DNA of 64,000 bases from Aquipuribacter nitratireducens (GTDB lineage: Bacteria; Actinomycetota; Actinomycetes; Actinomycetales; JBBAYJ01). The position numbers were made by a program, and so were the translations under genes. The notes beneath the pieces were generated by a model. It was not told the DNA's origin, searched no databases, and saw only the letters and a program-made list of their open reading frames with translations. Below, piece after piece: positions 17,398 to 26,000 of the stretch. Location: the NCBI RefSeq assembly GCF_037860835.1, contig NZ_JBBEOG010000003.1, positions 434,001 through 498,000 on the forward strand, written 5' to 3'. Numbering within the stretch: position 1 is the first letter of the stretch; each line of letters starts with the position of its first letter.

Positions 17398-18490
17398 GGG
17401 ACCCCCAGCCGGACAGCACGTCGACGAGCGCCGCGGCGAAGGCCCGGACCTGGCGGAGGTCGACCCACTCGTCGACGGCGTGCAGCCCGCCGCCCGAGGG
17501 CCCGCACACGACCGTCGGGCACACCTCCTGCCACAGCGGCGCCTCCAGCCAGTAGGGCGCGTCGAACGTCGGCTCCGTCCCGAGGGCCGCGCCGAGGCGG
17601 CGCGCGAGGTCGGCGGCAGGTCCCGCGCCGTCCAGGCGCCACCCGTCCCGGTGCGCGAGCAGCGAGGCCGCCGCCTGCCACTCCGTGCGCAGCAGGGCGC
17701 GCACCTCGGCCAGGGCGTCGGCGCTGCCCTGCTCCGGTGGCGTCCGGCATTCGACGAGGCACTCGGCGTGGTCCGGCACGACGAAGGCGGAGGTGCCGCC
17801 GCGGGCGGTCGTCACCATGAGGTCCGGGTGGGCGTCGACGGCGTGCAGCAGCCGGCCGAGGTGCGTGACGGCGTTGACACCCTGCTCCGGCTGGGAGCTG
17901 TGGGCGGCGCGCCCGGTGAAGGCGACCCGGACGACGGCGAAGCCGCGGACGGACCGGCAGAGGGCGAGGTCGGTCGGTTCGGCGACGAGGCAGACGTCCG
18001 GGCGGACGCCCAGCACGGGCAGCGCGGCGACGACGGCCTCGCTGCCGAGGCTCGCGTCCTCCTCGTCGGCCACCAGGGCGAGCACCGGCCGCACGGGGGT
18101 CCCACCGGCCACCAGGTGCTCGGCCGCGGCGACCAGCGCCGCCACCCCGCCCTTCATGTCGGCGGCCCCCCGCCCTCGGAGGCGGTCCCCGTCGACGCGG
18201 GCGGTGAACGGCTCCGGCATGCCGGCGACGCCGACGGTGTCGAGGTGCCCGTTGAGCAGGACGGTCGGCGTGCCCGGGTCGCCGGGCGCGACCGCGACGA
18301 GGCTCGGGCGGTCGTCCCGACCGGCGGCGGGGACGACGGTCGTCGAGAAGCCGGCGACCTGGAGGCGACCCTCGAGGTGCTCGACGATGCGGGCCTCCCC
18401 CGCCGCACCGGGCACGAGGCCCGGGTTGACGCTGTCGATGCCGACGAGCTCGGCGAGCAGGGTCACCGCCGCCGTCCCCACGTCCCGCAC
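17387..18490 (-). CDS. M20 family ArgE/DapE-type deacylase
   Basis: A 367-residue zinc peptidase-fold enzyme. The metal and catalytic residues are visible in LLNGHLDTVG (His and catalytic Asp), RGAADMKGG (bridging Asp) and VADEEDASLGSE (general-base Glu). The dimerisation domain starts near GRAAHSSQPEQGVNA. Relatives remove acyl groups from N-acetylornithine, succinyl-diaminopimelate and similar substrates; the exact one is not clear. The GTG at 18490 is chosen because TAGCCT lies 7 nt upstream (leaderless), and the longer upstream frame has no homology. It overlaps the PLP decarboxylase and may supply it with a free diamino acid. Confidence 0.83.
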   Translation of the reverse strand: MRDVGTAAVTLLAELVGIDSVNPGLVPGAAGEARIVEHLEGRLQVAGFSTTVVPAAGRDDRPSLVAVAPGDPGTPTVLLNGHLDTVGVAGMPEPFTARVDGDRLRGRGAADMKGGVAALVAAAEHLVAGGTPVRPVLALVADEEDASLGSEAVVAALPVLGVRPDVCLVAEPTDLALCRSVRGFAVVRVAFTGRAAHSSQPEQGVNAVTHLGRLLHAVDAHPDLMVTTARGGTSAFVVPDHAECLVECRTPPEQGSADALAEVRALLRTEWQAAASLLAHRDGWRLDGAGPAADLARRLGAALGTEPTFDAPYWLEAPLWQEVCPTVVCGPSGGGLHAVDEWVDLRQVRAFAAALVDVLSGWGSRAD

Positions 18491-18497
18491 GGGGCCG

Positions 18498-18503
18498 AGG
18501 CTA
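18498..18503 (-). promoter_or_regulatory. -10 box for leaderless M20 deacylase transcript
   Basis: TAGCCT on the minus strand, 7 nt before the GTG at 18490. A DevR-type box lies 21 nt upstream of it. Confidence 0.55.
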
Positions 18504-18524
18504 GGGCGAGGAGGCGCCGCGGAC

Positions 18525-18538
18525 GGGACGTTCGTCCC
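18525..18538. promoter_or_regulatory. DevR/DosR-type box, perfect core
   Basis: GGGACGTTCGTCCC is an exact GGGAC-N4-GTCCC inverted repeat in the 85-nt space between the divergent M20 deacylase and DUF5808 genes. It could control either gene or both. Confidence 0.65.
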
Positions 18539-18575
18539 TCGACGGCGTGGGTGTCGCACGTCAGGCTGGGCGCTC

Positions 18576-18872
18576 ATGAGCACCGGTGAGTCCCCGAAGA
18601 AGCGTTCCGGTGGCGACGGGTTCCTGACCGTCGTCTCCGTCATCCTCCTCGTCGCCGCGGTGCGGCAGCAGCTGCGCCGGCCGAAGGCCGAGCGGACCTG
18701 GCACGGCACGGTGCCCGTCGAGGTGCCCTACGAGCTGCGCCGACCGACGCTCGAGCGGGTACGGCACCGGCTGTGGGACGCCGAGGAGCCGCGGCTGTTC
18801 GTGCCGACCGTCTTCGGGGTCGGCTGGACGGTCAACCTCGCGCGGCTGCTGCGCCGCCACCCCGGAGCCTGA
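18576..18872 (+). CDS. DUF5808 domain protein
   Basis: A 98-residue protein with a lysine-rich start, one membrane helix (about residues 16-28, FLTVVSVILLVAAV) and a soluble C-terminus. That part holds WHGTVPVEVPYELRRPT and RLFVPTVFGVGWTVNLARLL, which resembles the DUF5808 pattern of a short aromatic motif with GxGWTxN. The family name is a best guess. A perfect DevR-type box lies 37 nt upstream of the ATG. Its 3' end overlaps the convergent DUF2157 gene by 41 nt. Confidence 0.7.
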   Translation: MSTGESPKKRSGGDGFLTVVSVILLVAAVRQQLRRPKAERTWHGTVPVEVPYELRRPTLERVRHRLWDAEEPRLFVPTVFGVGWTVNLARLLRRHPGA

Positions 18873-19878
18873 GCCCCACGACCGCGGCGACGAGCAGCGT
18901 CAGCCCGGCCAGCAGGAGCCCGCCGGAGACGCCGAGCGAGCCGTCCGTCCAGTGCAGGGCGGCCTCGGGCACGACGAGCGTGACGCCCGCGACGCCCAGC
19001 GCGAGGTACGGCCACTGCTGCAGCCGCCGGTAGAGCGCGAAGCCGGCCACGGCGACGAGTGCGGTGGCGAGGTGCCCCGGCCACGGCTCGGGGTCGAACT
19101 GCGGGGACTGCGCCCCGACCAGCACGAGGGCGACGCCGGTGAGCCGACCCACCGTCGTGTCCCACCACCACCCGGACTCCGCGACGACGAGGACGACGAC
19201 CCCGACCGCGAGGAACGTCATCCCGACGGGCAGCGCCTCCTGCGCGTCGACGACCTCGAGCGCGAGGGGCACGAGCGCCACGGCGGCGGCGGCCACCCCG
19301 AGCTGCCCGACCGTCCCCGGCACCCACACGTACGCCGCCACCGCCACGACCAGCGCGGTCACGACGCCGACCAACGGCGGCACGTCGGCGTCACGCGCCC
19401 CCACGGCCGTCCCCGCGACCTGCAGCCCCACCGCGAACCCCGTCGCCGCGGCGGCGCCGAGCAGCACCGCGCCCACGAGGCGCCGGCGGGCGGCCTCCGC
19501 CGGAGCGAGCACCGCGCCGCGACCCCCACCGCTCGCGACGAGACCGGCGGCCGTCGCGACGAGCGCCACGGCCGTGACCGCGAGGACGAGGACCCGCCCC
19601 GTGCGCGTGAGGTCCGGCCACTCCTGGGCGACGAACAGCACGGCGGCCGCGACGACGAGCGCGCCGCCGACGTAGCCGGCGATCTCCGCCCACCACCGGC
19701 GGCCCGATCGGGCGCCGGTGCCGGCCTCGCGCGCGACGCGCACGGCGGCGTCACGGTCCTCCCTCGCCACGAACCCGTGCCCCACGAGGACGTCGACGAC
19801 GACGTCCACCGCCTCGCGACGCCCTCCCGTGCGGGGCGCGGCGATCGCCGGTGTGTCGGACGACCGGACCCTGCCCAT
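18832..19878 (-). CDS. DUF2157 domain membrane protein
   Basis: A 348-residue membrane protein. After a soluble N-terminus (REAVDVVVDVLVGHGFVAREDRDAA, the DUF2157 start) come WWAEIAGYVGGALVVAAAVLFVAQEW and about ten hydrophobic helices. The pattern of a helix-turn of charged residues followed by many Ala/Val-rich helices is typical of DUF2157 proteins, whose role is unknown. A GGAGGTG ribosome site precedes the ATG at 19878. It diverges from the LuxR regulator gene and overlaps DUF5808 at its 3' end. Confidence 0.8.
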   Translation of the reverse strand: MGRVRSSDTPAIAAPRTGGRREAVDVVVDVLVGHGFVAREDRDAAVRVAREAGTGARSGRRWWAEIAGYVGGALVVAAAVLFVAQEWPDLTRTGRVLVLAVTAVALVATAAGLVASGGGRGAVLAPAEAARRRLVGAVLLGAAAATGFAVGLQVAGTAVGARDADVPPLVGVVTALVVAVAAYVWVPGTVGQLGVAAAAVALVPLALEVVDAQEALPVGMTFLAVGVVVLVVAESGWWWDTTVGRLTGVALVLVGAQSPQFDPEPWPGHLATALVAVAGFALYRRLQQWPYLALGVAGVTLVVPEAALHWTDGSLGVSGGLLLAGLTLLVAAVVGLRLRGGGAAAARG

Positions 19879-19932
19879 GACGCACCTCCGTGCCGGTCCC
19901 CCAGCGTCGCAGGTCGCCGGGGCGGGGCACCC

Positions 19933-19946
19933 GAGACCTACGTCCC
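19933..19946 (+). promoter_or_regulatory. DevR/DosR-like box at the LuxR gene promoter
   Basis: GAGACCTACGTCCC matches GGGAC-N4-GTCCC with one change. It ends 10 nt before the TACCAT -10 box of the LuxR gene, almost the spacing seen at the rhodanese gene (9 nt). Confidence 0.45.
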
Positions 19947-19956
19947 GTCCCGGCCC

Positions 19957-19962
19957 TACCAT
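19957..19962 (+). promoter_or_regulatory. -10 box for leaderless LuxR-family gene
   Basis: TACCAT followed by 7 nt and the GTG at 19970. Confidence 0.55.
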
Positions 19963-19969
19963 CGCCGAC

Positions 19970-22606
19970 GTGCCGGTCCCGGTGCTGGAGACGAAGCTGT
20001 TCGCGCCGCGCCGTCGCCGCTCGCTGGTGCCTCGCCCGGGCGCGCACGACCTCCTCACGTCCGCCGTCCGGGCCGAGCACCCGCTCGTGCTCGTCGCCGC
20101 CCCCGCGGGCTTCGGCAAGACGACGACGGTCGCGGCGTGGCTGGCCGCGCTCACCGACTCGGACGTGGACGTCCGGACCGCCTGGCTGTCGCTCGACGCC
20201 GGCGACGACGACCCGATCCGCTTCCTCGCCCACGTGGCCGCGACCATGCGTCGGGTCGGCCTCGACGCGGGGGACCTGGCGACGCTGGCGGCGGAGGGCT
20301 CACCCGTCCAGGCGGCCGCACAGCTCGTCAACACCGTGGCGGTCGAGGGCGCGCGGACGCCCCAGCGGCGGTGGGTCCTGGTGCTCGACGACTACCACCT
20401 CGTCGGCGCAGCCGCCGTCCACGACGTCGTCACGCACCTGCTGGAGCACCCGCCGCCTCGTCTGCACATCGTCGTGAGCACCCGGGCGGACCCGCCGTTC
20501 CCGCTCTCGAGGCTCCGCAGCCGCGGGGAGATGACCGAGCTGCGGACCGCCGACCTGCGTCTCACGGCAGCGGAGGCGTACGACTTCCTCCACCGCGTGA
20601 TGGGGACGCCCGTCACGCCCGAGCAGTCCGTCGCCCTCACGCAGCGCACCGAGGGGTGGGCCGCCGGGTTGCAGCTGGCCGCGCTGTCGGTGAGAGGCGC
20701 CGCGGAGACCGAGGTCGACCGGTTCGTGCGGTCGTTCACCGGGAGCGACCGGTTCGTCGTCGACTACCTCCTCGACGAGGTCCTGGCGAAGGAGTCCCCC
20801 GACCGGCGCGAGCTGCTGCTGCTGACCTCGGTGGCGGACCGGCTGACCGGGTCCCTGTGCGACGCGATCACGGGGCAGCGGACCGGGGCCCGGACGCTCG
20901 AACAGCTCGAGCGCGACAACGTCTTCGTCGTCCCCCTCGACACGACCCGGACGTGGTACCGCTACCACCACCTGTTCGCCGAGGTCCTGCGAGCTCGGCT
21001 CCGCTCCGACCACGCCGACCTCGTGCCCGGTCTCCACCGGCGTGCCGGCGAGTGGTTCGCCTCCCACGGCCACCTGCCCGACGCGGTCGGGCACGCACTG
21101 GCGGCCGGCGACCACGTCCGTGCGGCGAGGCTCGTCGAGCTCGCGCTGCCGGAGGTGCGGCGCACGCGGCAGGACGGGCTCCTCCTGCAGTGGCTCGCCG
21201 CCCTCCCCCGCGACGTCGTCCGCGGCAACCCCGTCCTCAGCATGTTCGCCGGCTGGGCGGCCATGGTCGCCGGCGACCTCGACCTCGTGGCCCGTCGGCT
21301 CGACGAGGCGGACGAGGCGCTCGCGGCCGGCGCACGCGACCGTGACGTCGCCGCGTCGTGGGCGGCGACGGACGAGCTCCTCGCGGCACCGGCCACGCTC
21401 GAGGTCTTCCGTGCCTCCCTGGCGCAGGCGAGGGGCGACGTGACCGGCACCGCCCACCACGCGCGACTCGCGCTCGACCTCTGCCGGTCCGACGACCACC
21501 TCGTCCGGGGAGCGGCGTCCGGTTTCGTCGCCCTCGCGGCGTGGGCCGAGGGCGACGCTCGGACCGGGCTCGCGATGTTCGCGCAGGCGGTCGACAGCCT
21601 CCGCGCAGCCGGGAACCTCGTGGACGCCCTCGACGGGACCCTCGTCCTCGCCGACATCGAGGTCGCGGCCGGTCGGGCGGCCCCGGCCCGCGCACGTCTG
21701 GAGGCCGCGCTCCGGGTGGCCACCGACGGATCGGTACCGGGGGCGCGGACGGCACCTGACCTCCACGTGGCGCTCGCGGCCCTCGCGCTCCGCGACGGTG
21801 ACCTCGACGCCGCCGACTCGCACCTCGCGTCCGCGGCGACGCTGCGCACGCAGACCCCGCGAACGGAGGCGAGGCACCGGTTCGCCCAGGTGAGCGCCGA
21901 GGTGCGGGCCGCCCGCGGGGACCACGCCTCCGCCCTGCGGCTCCTCGACGAGGCGGCAACCGCGTACCGCGCCGGCTTCCACCCGGACGTCCACCCGGTC
22001 GCGGCCTCCCGGGTGCGGGTCCTGCTCGCGGCCGGTGACCTCGGCGCGGCCGCGGCCGTCGTGGCCGCCCGAGGGGTCACCCTCGCCGACGACCCCGTCC
22101 ACCTGCGCCTCCGCGACCACCTCGCCCTCGTCGCGTTCCACCTCGCGCGGGCCCGCGCGGGGCTGGACGCGGACCTGCCGGCGGCGGCTGCACTGCTGTC
22201 GCGGCTGCACGAGACCGCCGTGGCCGACGGACGTCACGGGGACGCACGCGAGGTCCGGGACCTCCAGGACCTCCTCGGATCGCCGCCCGCCCGCGACGGC
22301 GCCCCGGACGACCGGTCGTCGCGGGACCAGCGGGACGGGGGGCTGCCGGAGCCGCTCAGCGCCCGGGAGCTGGACGTCCTGAGGCTGCTCCGCGGCGAGC
22401 TGAGCGGCCCGGAGATCGCGAGGACGCTGCACGTCTCCCTCAACACCCTCCGCACCCACACCCGACGGATCTACACGAAGCTCGGGGTCAGCAGCCGCGC
22501 CGCCGCAGTGCGGCGCGCCCACGAGGTCGGTCTGCTGAGGCGGCCGCCCACGCCCGGCCGGACGGATCACCAGGCAGATCACCAGCAGGATCACCACATG
22601 TGGTGA
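19970..22606 (+). CDS. LuxR family ATP-dependent (MalT-like, LAL) regulator
   Basis: An 878-residue signal-transduction ATPase with the MalT layout. The N-terminal NTPase has Walker A APAGFGKTTT (K50) and Walker B-like VLVLDDYHLV. A winged-helix part and a long helical repeat region (TPR-like, about residues 350-780) follow. The C-terminal LuxR helix-turn-helix is LSARELDVLRLLRGELSGPE onward to NTLRTHTRRIYTKLGVSSRA. Such proteins bind an inducer through the repeat domain and activate nearby genes; here these are probably the membrane protein and GNAT fusion downstream. The protein ends with an odd His/Gln/Asp tail, DHQADHQQDHHMW, encoded by a short DNA repeat. Confidence 0.9.
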   Translation: MPVPVLETKLFAPRRRRSLVPRPGAHDLLTSAVRAEHPLVLVAAPAGFGKTTTVAAWLAALTDSDVDVRTAWLSLDAGDDDPIRFLAHVAATMRRVGLDAGDLATLAAEGSPVQAAAQLVNTVAVEGARTPQRRWVLVLDDYHLVGAAAVHDVVTHLLEHPPPRLHIVVSTRADPPFPLSRLRSRGEMTELRTADLRLTAAEAYDFLHRVMGTPVTPEQSVALTQRTEGWAAGLQLAALSVRGAAETEVDRFVRSFTGSDRFVVDYLLDEVLAKESPDRRELLLLTSVADRLTGSLCDAITGQRTGARTLEQLERDNVFVVPLDTTRTWYRYHHLFAEVLRARLRSDHADLVPGLHRRAGEWFASHGHLPDAVGHALAAGDHVRAARLVELALPEVRRTRQDGLLLQWLAALPRDVVRGNPVLSMFAGWAAMVAGDLDLVARRLDEADEALAAGARDRDVAASWAATDELLAAPATLEVFRASLAQARGDVTGTAHHARLALDLCRSDDHLVRGAASGFVALAAWAEGDARTGLAMFAQAVDSLRAAGNLVDALDGTLVLADIEVAAGRAAPARARLEAALRVATDGSVPGARTAPDLHVALAALALRDGDLDAADSHLASAATLRTQTPRTEARHRFAQVSAEVRAARGDHASALRLLDEAATAYRAGFHPDVHPVAASRVRVLLAAGDLGAAAAVVAARGVTLADDPVHLRLRDHLALVAFHLARARAGLDADLPAAAALLSRLHETAVADGRHGDAREVRDLQDLLGSPPARDGAPDDRSSRDQRDGGLPEPLSARELDVLRLLRGELSGPEIARTLHVSLNTLRTHTRRIYTKLGVSSRAAAVRRAHEVGLLRRPPTPGRTDHQADHQQDHHMW
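22565..22598 (+). repeat. Three GATCACCA repeats in the end of the LuxR gene
   Basis: Three short GATCACCA units at about 11-nt intervals form the last codons of the LuxR-family gene and produce the His-rich tail. The next gene starts about 80 nt later, so the repeats could also be DNA sites for the protein itself or another regulator. Confidence 0.5.
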
Positions 22607-22682
22607 CGACCGCTCACCTGCTCGGTTCCTACGGTCCCCGTCACACTCGGGCGACCGCCCGGGCACCGGACAGGAGCCGACC

Positions 22683-23372
22683 ATGACCGTCACCACCCCC
22701 GCCCTCTTCCGGGCCGCCGCCGTCGCCGCTGGTGCCTCGGGCGTCCTCTTCGTCGCCGTGCAGGTCGCCCACCCCCACATGGACGCCACGACGATCACCA
22801 CGACCGAGCTCGTCGTGCGCAACAGCACCAAGGTGCTGATGGCCGTGCTCGCACTCGCGGGCGTCACCGGCCTCTACCTCCGGCAGGTCCGCGAGGCGGG
22901 CGTCCTCGGGCTCGTCGGGTACCTGCTCCTCTCGGCGGGCTACCTCGTGATCGGTGCCGTGGCCTTCGTCGCCGGGTACGTCCTGCCGGCCGTCGCCGGC
23001 AGCGCACCGGAGTACGTCGACGGCGTCCTCACCATCGCGACCGGCGGGACGACCTCCGCCGACACCGGCAGCTGGCCCGTGGTCAACGCGGTCCAGGGCG
23101 CGGGCTACCTCCTCGGCGGCCTCGTGTTCGGGATCGCGCAGGTGCGCGCCCGCGTCCTCGCCCGTTGGGCCGCGTGGCTCCTCGTCGCGGCGACGGTCGC
23201 GACGCTGGCGGTGCCCGTCCTGCCCCATGCCCTCGACCGCGCCCTCGCCGTCCCGGCCGGCGCGGCCCTCCTCGGACTCGGCTGGTCGCTGTGGCGGTCG
23301 ACCCGTTCCGCAGCCGCTCCGGTCGACCCGGCCGTCCTGGTCCGCGGCGGGCGCGTCGCGGGCCCACGATGA
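22683..23372 (+). CDS. DUF4386-like membrane protein
   Basis: A 229-residue protein with about six hydrophobic segments, starting TVTTPALFRAAAVAAGASGVLFVAVQVAHP and containing STKVLMAVLALAGVTGLYLRQV. This is the layout of the small transmembrane proteins that often follow LAL-type LuxR regulators in actinobacteria. The ATG has a CAGGAG ribosome site. The stop overlaps the next start as ATGA, so the two genes are coupled. Function unknown; a membrane sensor or stress protein controlled by the LuxR protein is plausible. Confidence 0.7.
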   Translation: MTVTTPALFRAAAVAAGASGVLFVAVQVAHPHMDATTITTTELVVRNSTKVLMAVLALAGVTGLYLRQVREAGVLGLVGYLLLSAGYLVIGAVAFVAGYVLPAVAGSAPEYVDGVLTIATGGTTSADTGSWPVVNAVQGAGYLLGGLVFGIAQVRARVLARWAAWLLVAATVATLAVPVLPHALDRALAVPAGAALLGLGWSLWRSTRSAAAPVDPAVLVRGGRVAGPR

Positions 23373-24295
23373 GCGTCCGACCCGCCGCTCGCCCGGTCCG
23401 CTCCGAGATGAGACCCGCCGTGGACGGCTCGTCGCCGCACGTCCGGATCCGGGTCACCGGTCGGCTCGACGCGCCCTGGGCCTCGTGCTTCGACGGTCTC
23501 GACGTGCACCACGACCCGGACGGCTCGACGGTCCTGTCCGGCACCCTCGTCGACCAGGCGGCGCTCCACGGGCTGCTGGGGCGGCTCCGCGACACCGGCG
23601 CGACCGTCGCCGGGCTCCGCGTCGGAACCGCTGCACCACCCCAGCCGCCGCACGGCGCGGTCGCCCAGCGGCGGTCCTGCCAGGATCCGACCGTGTCACG
23701 CCCCCTCGACGGCATCGTCTGGCCCGTGCGCACCCTCCGGCTGGAGCTGCGCCCCGCGGCGCCCCGCGACGTGGCGGCGACCTGGCGGTACCGGCGGCTC
23801 GACGAGGTGACCCGCTGGATCACGCGGGCGCCCCTGGACCGGGAGTCCTACGCACGCGACTTCGTCGACCCGCAGCGGCTCGCCGCCACGATCGTCGTGT
23901 CGGCGGGCGCTCAGGTCGTGGGCGACCTCATGCTGCGCGTCGAGGACGCCTGGGCGCAGGCGGAGGTCGCCGCGGCCGCCAGGGGAGTCCAGGCCGAGCT
24001 GGGCTGGGTGCTGGATCCCGCAGTCCGCGGCCGCGGGTACGCGACGGAGGCGGTCGAGGCCGTGCTGCGCGTGTGCTTCGAGGAGCTCGGGCTGCGCCGG
24101 GTGCACGCCCGGTGCTTCGCGGCGAACGACGCCTCGTGGCGGCTCATGGAGCGCGTCGGGATGCGACGGGAGAGCCACACGGTGCAGGAGTCGCTCCACC
24201 GTTCGGGCCAGTGGTACGACGGTGTCGGGTACGGCATGCTCGCCGGGGAGTGGCGGGGCGCGCGAGGCAGGGCGCAGCCGGGCGGGCGACCGTAG
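23369..24295 (+). CDS. Small conserved domain fused in frame to a GNAT acetyltransferase
   Basis: A 308-residue open frame with two parts. Residues 1-90 contain VRIRVTGRLDAPWASCFDGL and TVLSGTLVDQAALHGLLGRLRD, a domain normally found as a stand-alone protein of about 80 residues after LAL regulators. Residues 109-308 form a RimJ/RimL-type GNAT domain with LRLELRPAAPRDVAATWRYR, the acetyl-CoA loop region [18 protein letters not shown] and NDASWRLMERVGMRRE. The linker reads like untranslated spacer, and a GTG at 23693 preceded by CAGGAT could start the GNAT separately. So this is a real fusion, two overlapping genes, or a lost stop. The ATG at 23369 overlaps the upstream stop. Confidence 0.65.
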   Translation: MSVRPAARPVRSEMRPAVDGSSPHVRIRVTGRLDAPWASCFDGLDVHHDPDGSTVLSGTLVDQAALHGLLGRLRDTGATVAGLRVGTAAPPQPPHGAVAQRRSCQDPTVSRPLDGIVWPVRTLRLELRPAAPRDVAATWRYRRLDEVTRWITRAPLDRESYARDFVDPQRLAATIVVSAGAQVVGDLMLRVEDAWAQAEVAAAARGVQAELGWVLDPAVRGRGYATEAVEAVLRVCFEELGLRRVHARCFAANDASWRLMERVGMRRESHTVQESLHRSGQWYDGVGYGMLAGEWRGARGRAQPGGRP

Positions 24296-24304
24296 GGTCT
24301 CGGG

Positions 24305-25996
24305 ATGACGTCCACCGCGGAGCGTCCCTGGCTCGCCGCCTACGCGGAGGGGGTCCCCGCCGACGTCGACGTGCCGGACGTGCCGCTCGACGACCTGCTG
24401 CGGCGGGCCGCCGAGCGCTACGGCGACCAGGTCGCCCTCGACTTCTTCGGCGCGACGACGACGTGGACGGCGCTCCTCGACGAGGTCGCCGCGGCCGCCG
24501 CCGGTCTCCGCGACCTCGGCGTCGGGCCCGGTGACCGCGTCGCGCTCGTGCTGCCGAACTGCCCGCAGCACGTCGTCGCCTTCTACGCGGTGCTGCGGCT
24601 CGGCGCGGTCGTCGTCGAGCACAACCCGCTCTACACGGCCGGCGAGCTGCACCAGCAGCTCGCCGACTCCGGAGCGGGCACCGCCGTCGTCTGGGACCGC
24701 GTCGCCGGCGCCGTGCGGGAGGCGGGTGAGGGCACGTCGCTGCGGCGGGTCGTCGCCGTCGACCTCACCCGCGCCCTGCCGTGGACCCGCCGCCTCGCCC
24801 TCCGCCTCCCCCTGCCGCGGGCACGGGCCACCCGCCAGGCCATGACGGGCCCGGCGCCCGGCGCGCTGCGCTGGGACGACCTGCTGCGCGACTCGACGCC
24901 ACTCGACGCCGGGACACCGAGTCCGGCGTCCGGTGACACCGCGCTGCTGCAGTACACGGGCGGGACGACCGGCACCCCGAAGGGAGCGGTCCTCACGCAC
25001 CGCACCCTGCTCGCCAACGCCCTGCAGGGCCGGGCGTGGGTGCCCGGCCTGCGCGAGGGCGAGGAGACGATCTACGCGGTCCTCCCCCTGTTCCACGCCT
25101 ACGGGCTCACGCTGTGCCTCACGTTCGCCGTCCACATCGGCGCGACGCTCATCCTGTTCCCCCGCTTCGACGCAGACCAGGTCCTCGACGCCGTCGGACG
25201 ACGCGCCCCCACCTTCCTGCCCGCCGTGCCCCCGGTGTACGAGCGGCTCGCCGAGCGCGCCGCGGAGCGCGGCGTCGACCTGTCGTCCGTGCGCTACGGC
25301 ATCTCCGGCGCCATGGCCCTGCCGACCGCGACGGCCGAGCGGTGGGAACGGCTCACCGGCGGGCTGCTCGTCGAGGGGTACGGCATGACGGAGACCTCTC
25401 CCGTGACCCTCGGCAACCCGGTGTCGCAGGCGCGCCGACCCGGCACGATCGGCGTGCCGTTCCGCTCCACCGACATCCGGGTCGTCGACCGGGAGGACCC
25501 CTCCCGTGACCTCCCTCCCGGCGAGGCCGGAGAGCTGCTCGTCCGGGGCCCGCAGGTCTTCTCCGGCTACTGGCGTCGACCGGAGGAGACCGCGCGCGTC
25601 CTCCTCGACGGCGGCTGGCTGCGCACCGGGGACGTCGTCACGTGCTCCGACGACGGCTTCGTCACCGTCGTCGACCGGACCAAGGAGCTCATCATCACCG
25701 GGGGCTTCAACGTCTGCCCCTCCGAGGTCGAGGCCGCTGCGAGGGCGGTCCCCGGCGTCGCCGACGCCGCCGCGGTCGGGCTGCCGGGCCCGGACGGCGG
25801 TGAGCAGGTGGTGCTCGCCGTTGTCGCCGACGACGGCGTGGACCTCGACCCCGACGCGGTACGGGTGGGCTGCCGCGAGCGGCTCGCCGGCTACAAGGTG
25901 CCGCGACGCGTCGTCGTCGGCGAGGACCTCCCCCGCTCGCAGATCGGGAAGGTGCTCCGCCGGGAGGTCTGCGACCGGCTGCTCGCCGACGACTGA
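24305..25996 (+). CDS. Long-chain fatty acid--CoA ligase (AMP-binding)
   Basis: A 563-residue ANL-superfamily enzyme that activates a carboxylic acid to an acyl-CoA through an acyl-AMP. Motifs in order are LQYTGGTTGTPKGAVLTH (P-loop), GYGMTETSPVTLG, GWLRTGDVVTCSDDGF with the ribose-binding aspartate, TKELIITGGFNV, and the C-terminal catalytic lysine in RSQIGKVLRR. The length fits the FadD group. TAGGGT, made partly by the stop codon of the GNAT gene, lies 6 nt before the ATG and suggests a leaderless start. With the P450 and acyl-CoA dehydrogenase nearby it may belong to lipid breakdown. Confidence 0.92.
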   Translation: MTSTAERPWLAAYAEGVPADVDVPDVPLDDLLRRAAERYGDQVALDFFGATTTWTALLDEVAAAAAGLRDLGVGPGDRVALVLPNCPQHVVAFYAVLRLGAVVVEHNPLYTAGELHQQLADSGAGTAVVWDRVAGAVREAGEGTSLRRVVAVDLTRALPWTRRLALRLPLPRARATRQAMTGPAPGALRWDDLLRDSTPLDAGTPSPASGDTALLQYTGGTTGTPKGAVLTHRTLLANALQGRAWVPGLREGEETIYAVLPLFHAYGLTLCLTFAVHIGATLILFPRFDADQVLDAVGRRAPTFLPAVPPVYERLAERAAERGVDLSSVRYGISGAMALPTATAERWERLTGGLLVEGYGMTETSPVTLGNPVSQARRPGTIGVPFRSTDIRVVDREDPSRDLPPGEAGELLVRGPQVFSGYWRRPEETARVLLDGGWLRTGDVVTCSDDGFVTVVDRTKELIITGGFNVCPSEVEAAARAVPGVADAAAVGLPGPDGGEQVVLAVVADDGVDLDPDAVRVGCRERLAGYKVPRRVVVGEDLPRSQIGKVLRREVCDRLLADD

Positions 25997-26000
25997 CGCG

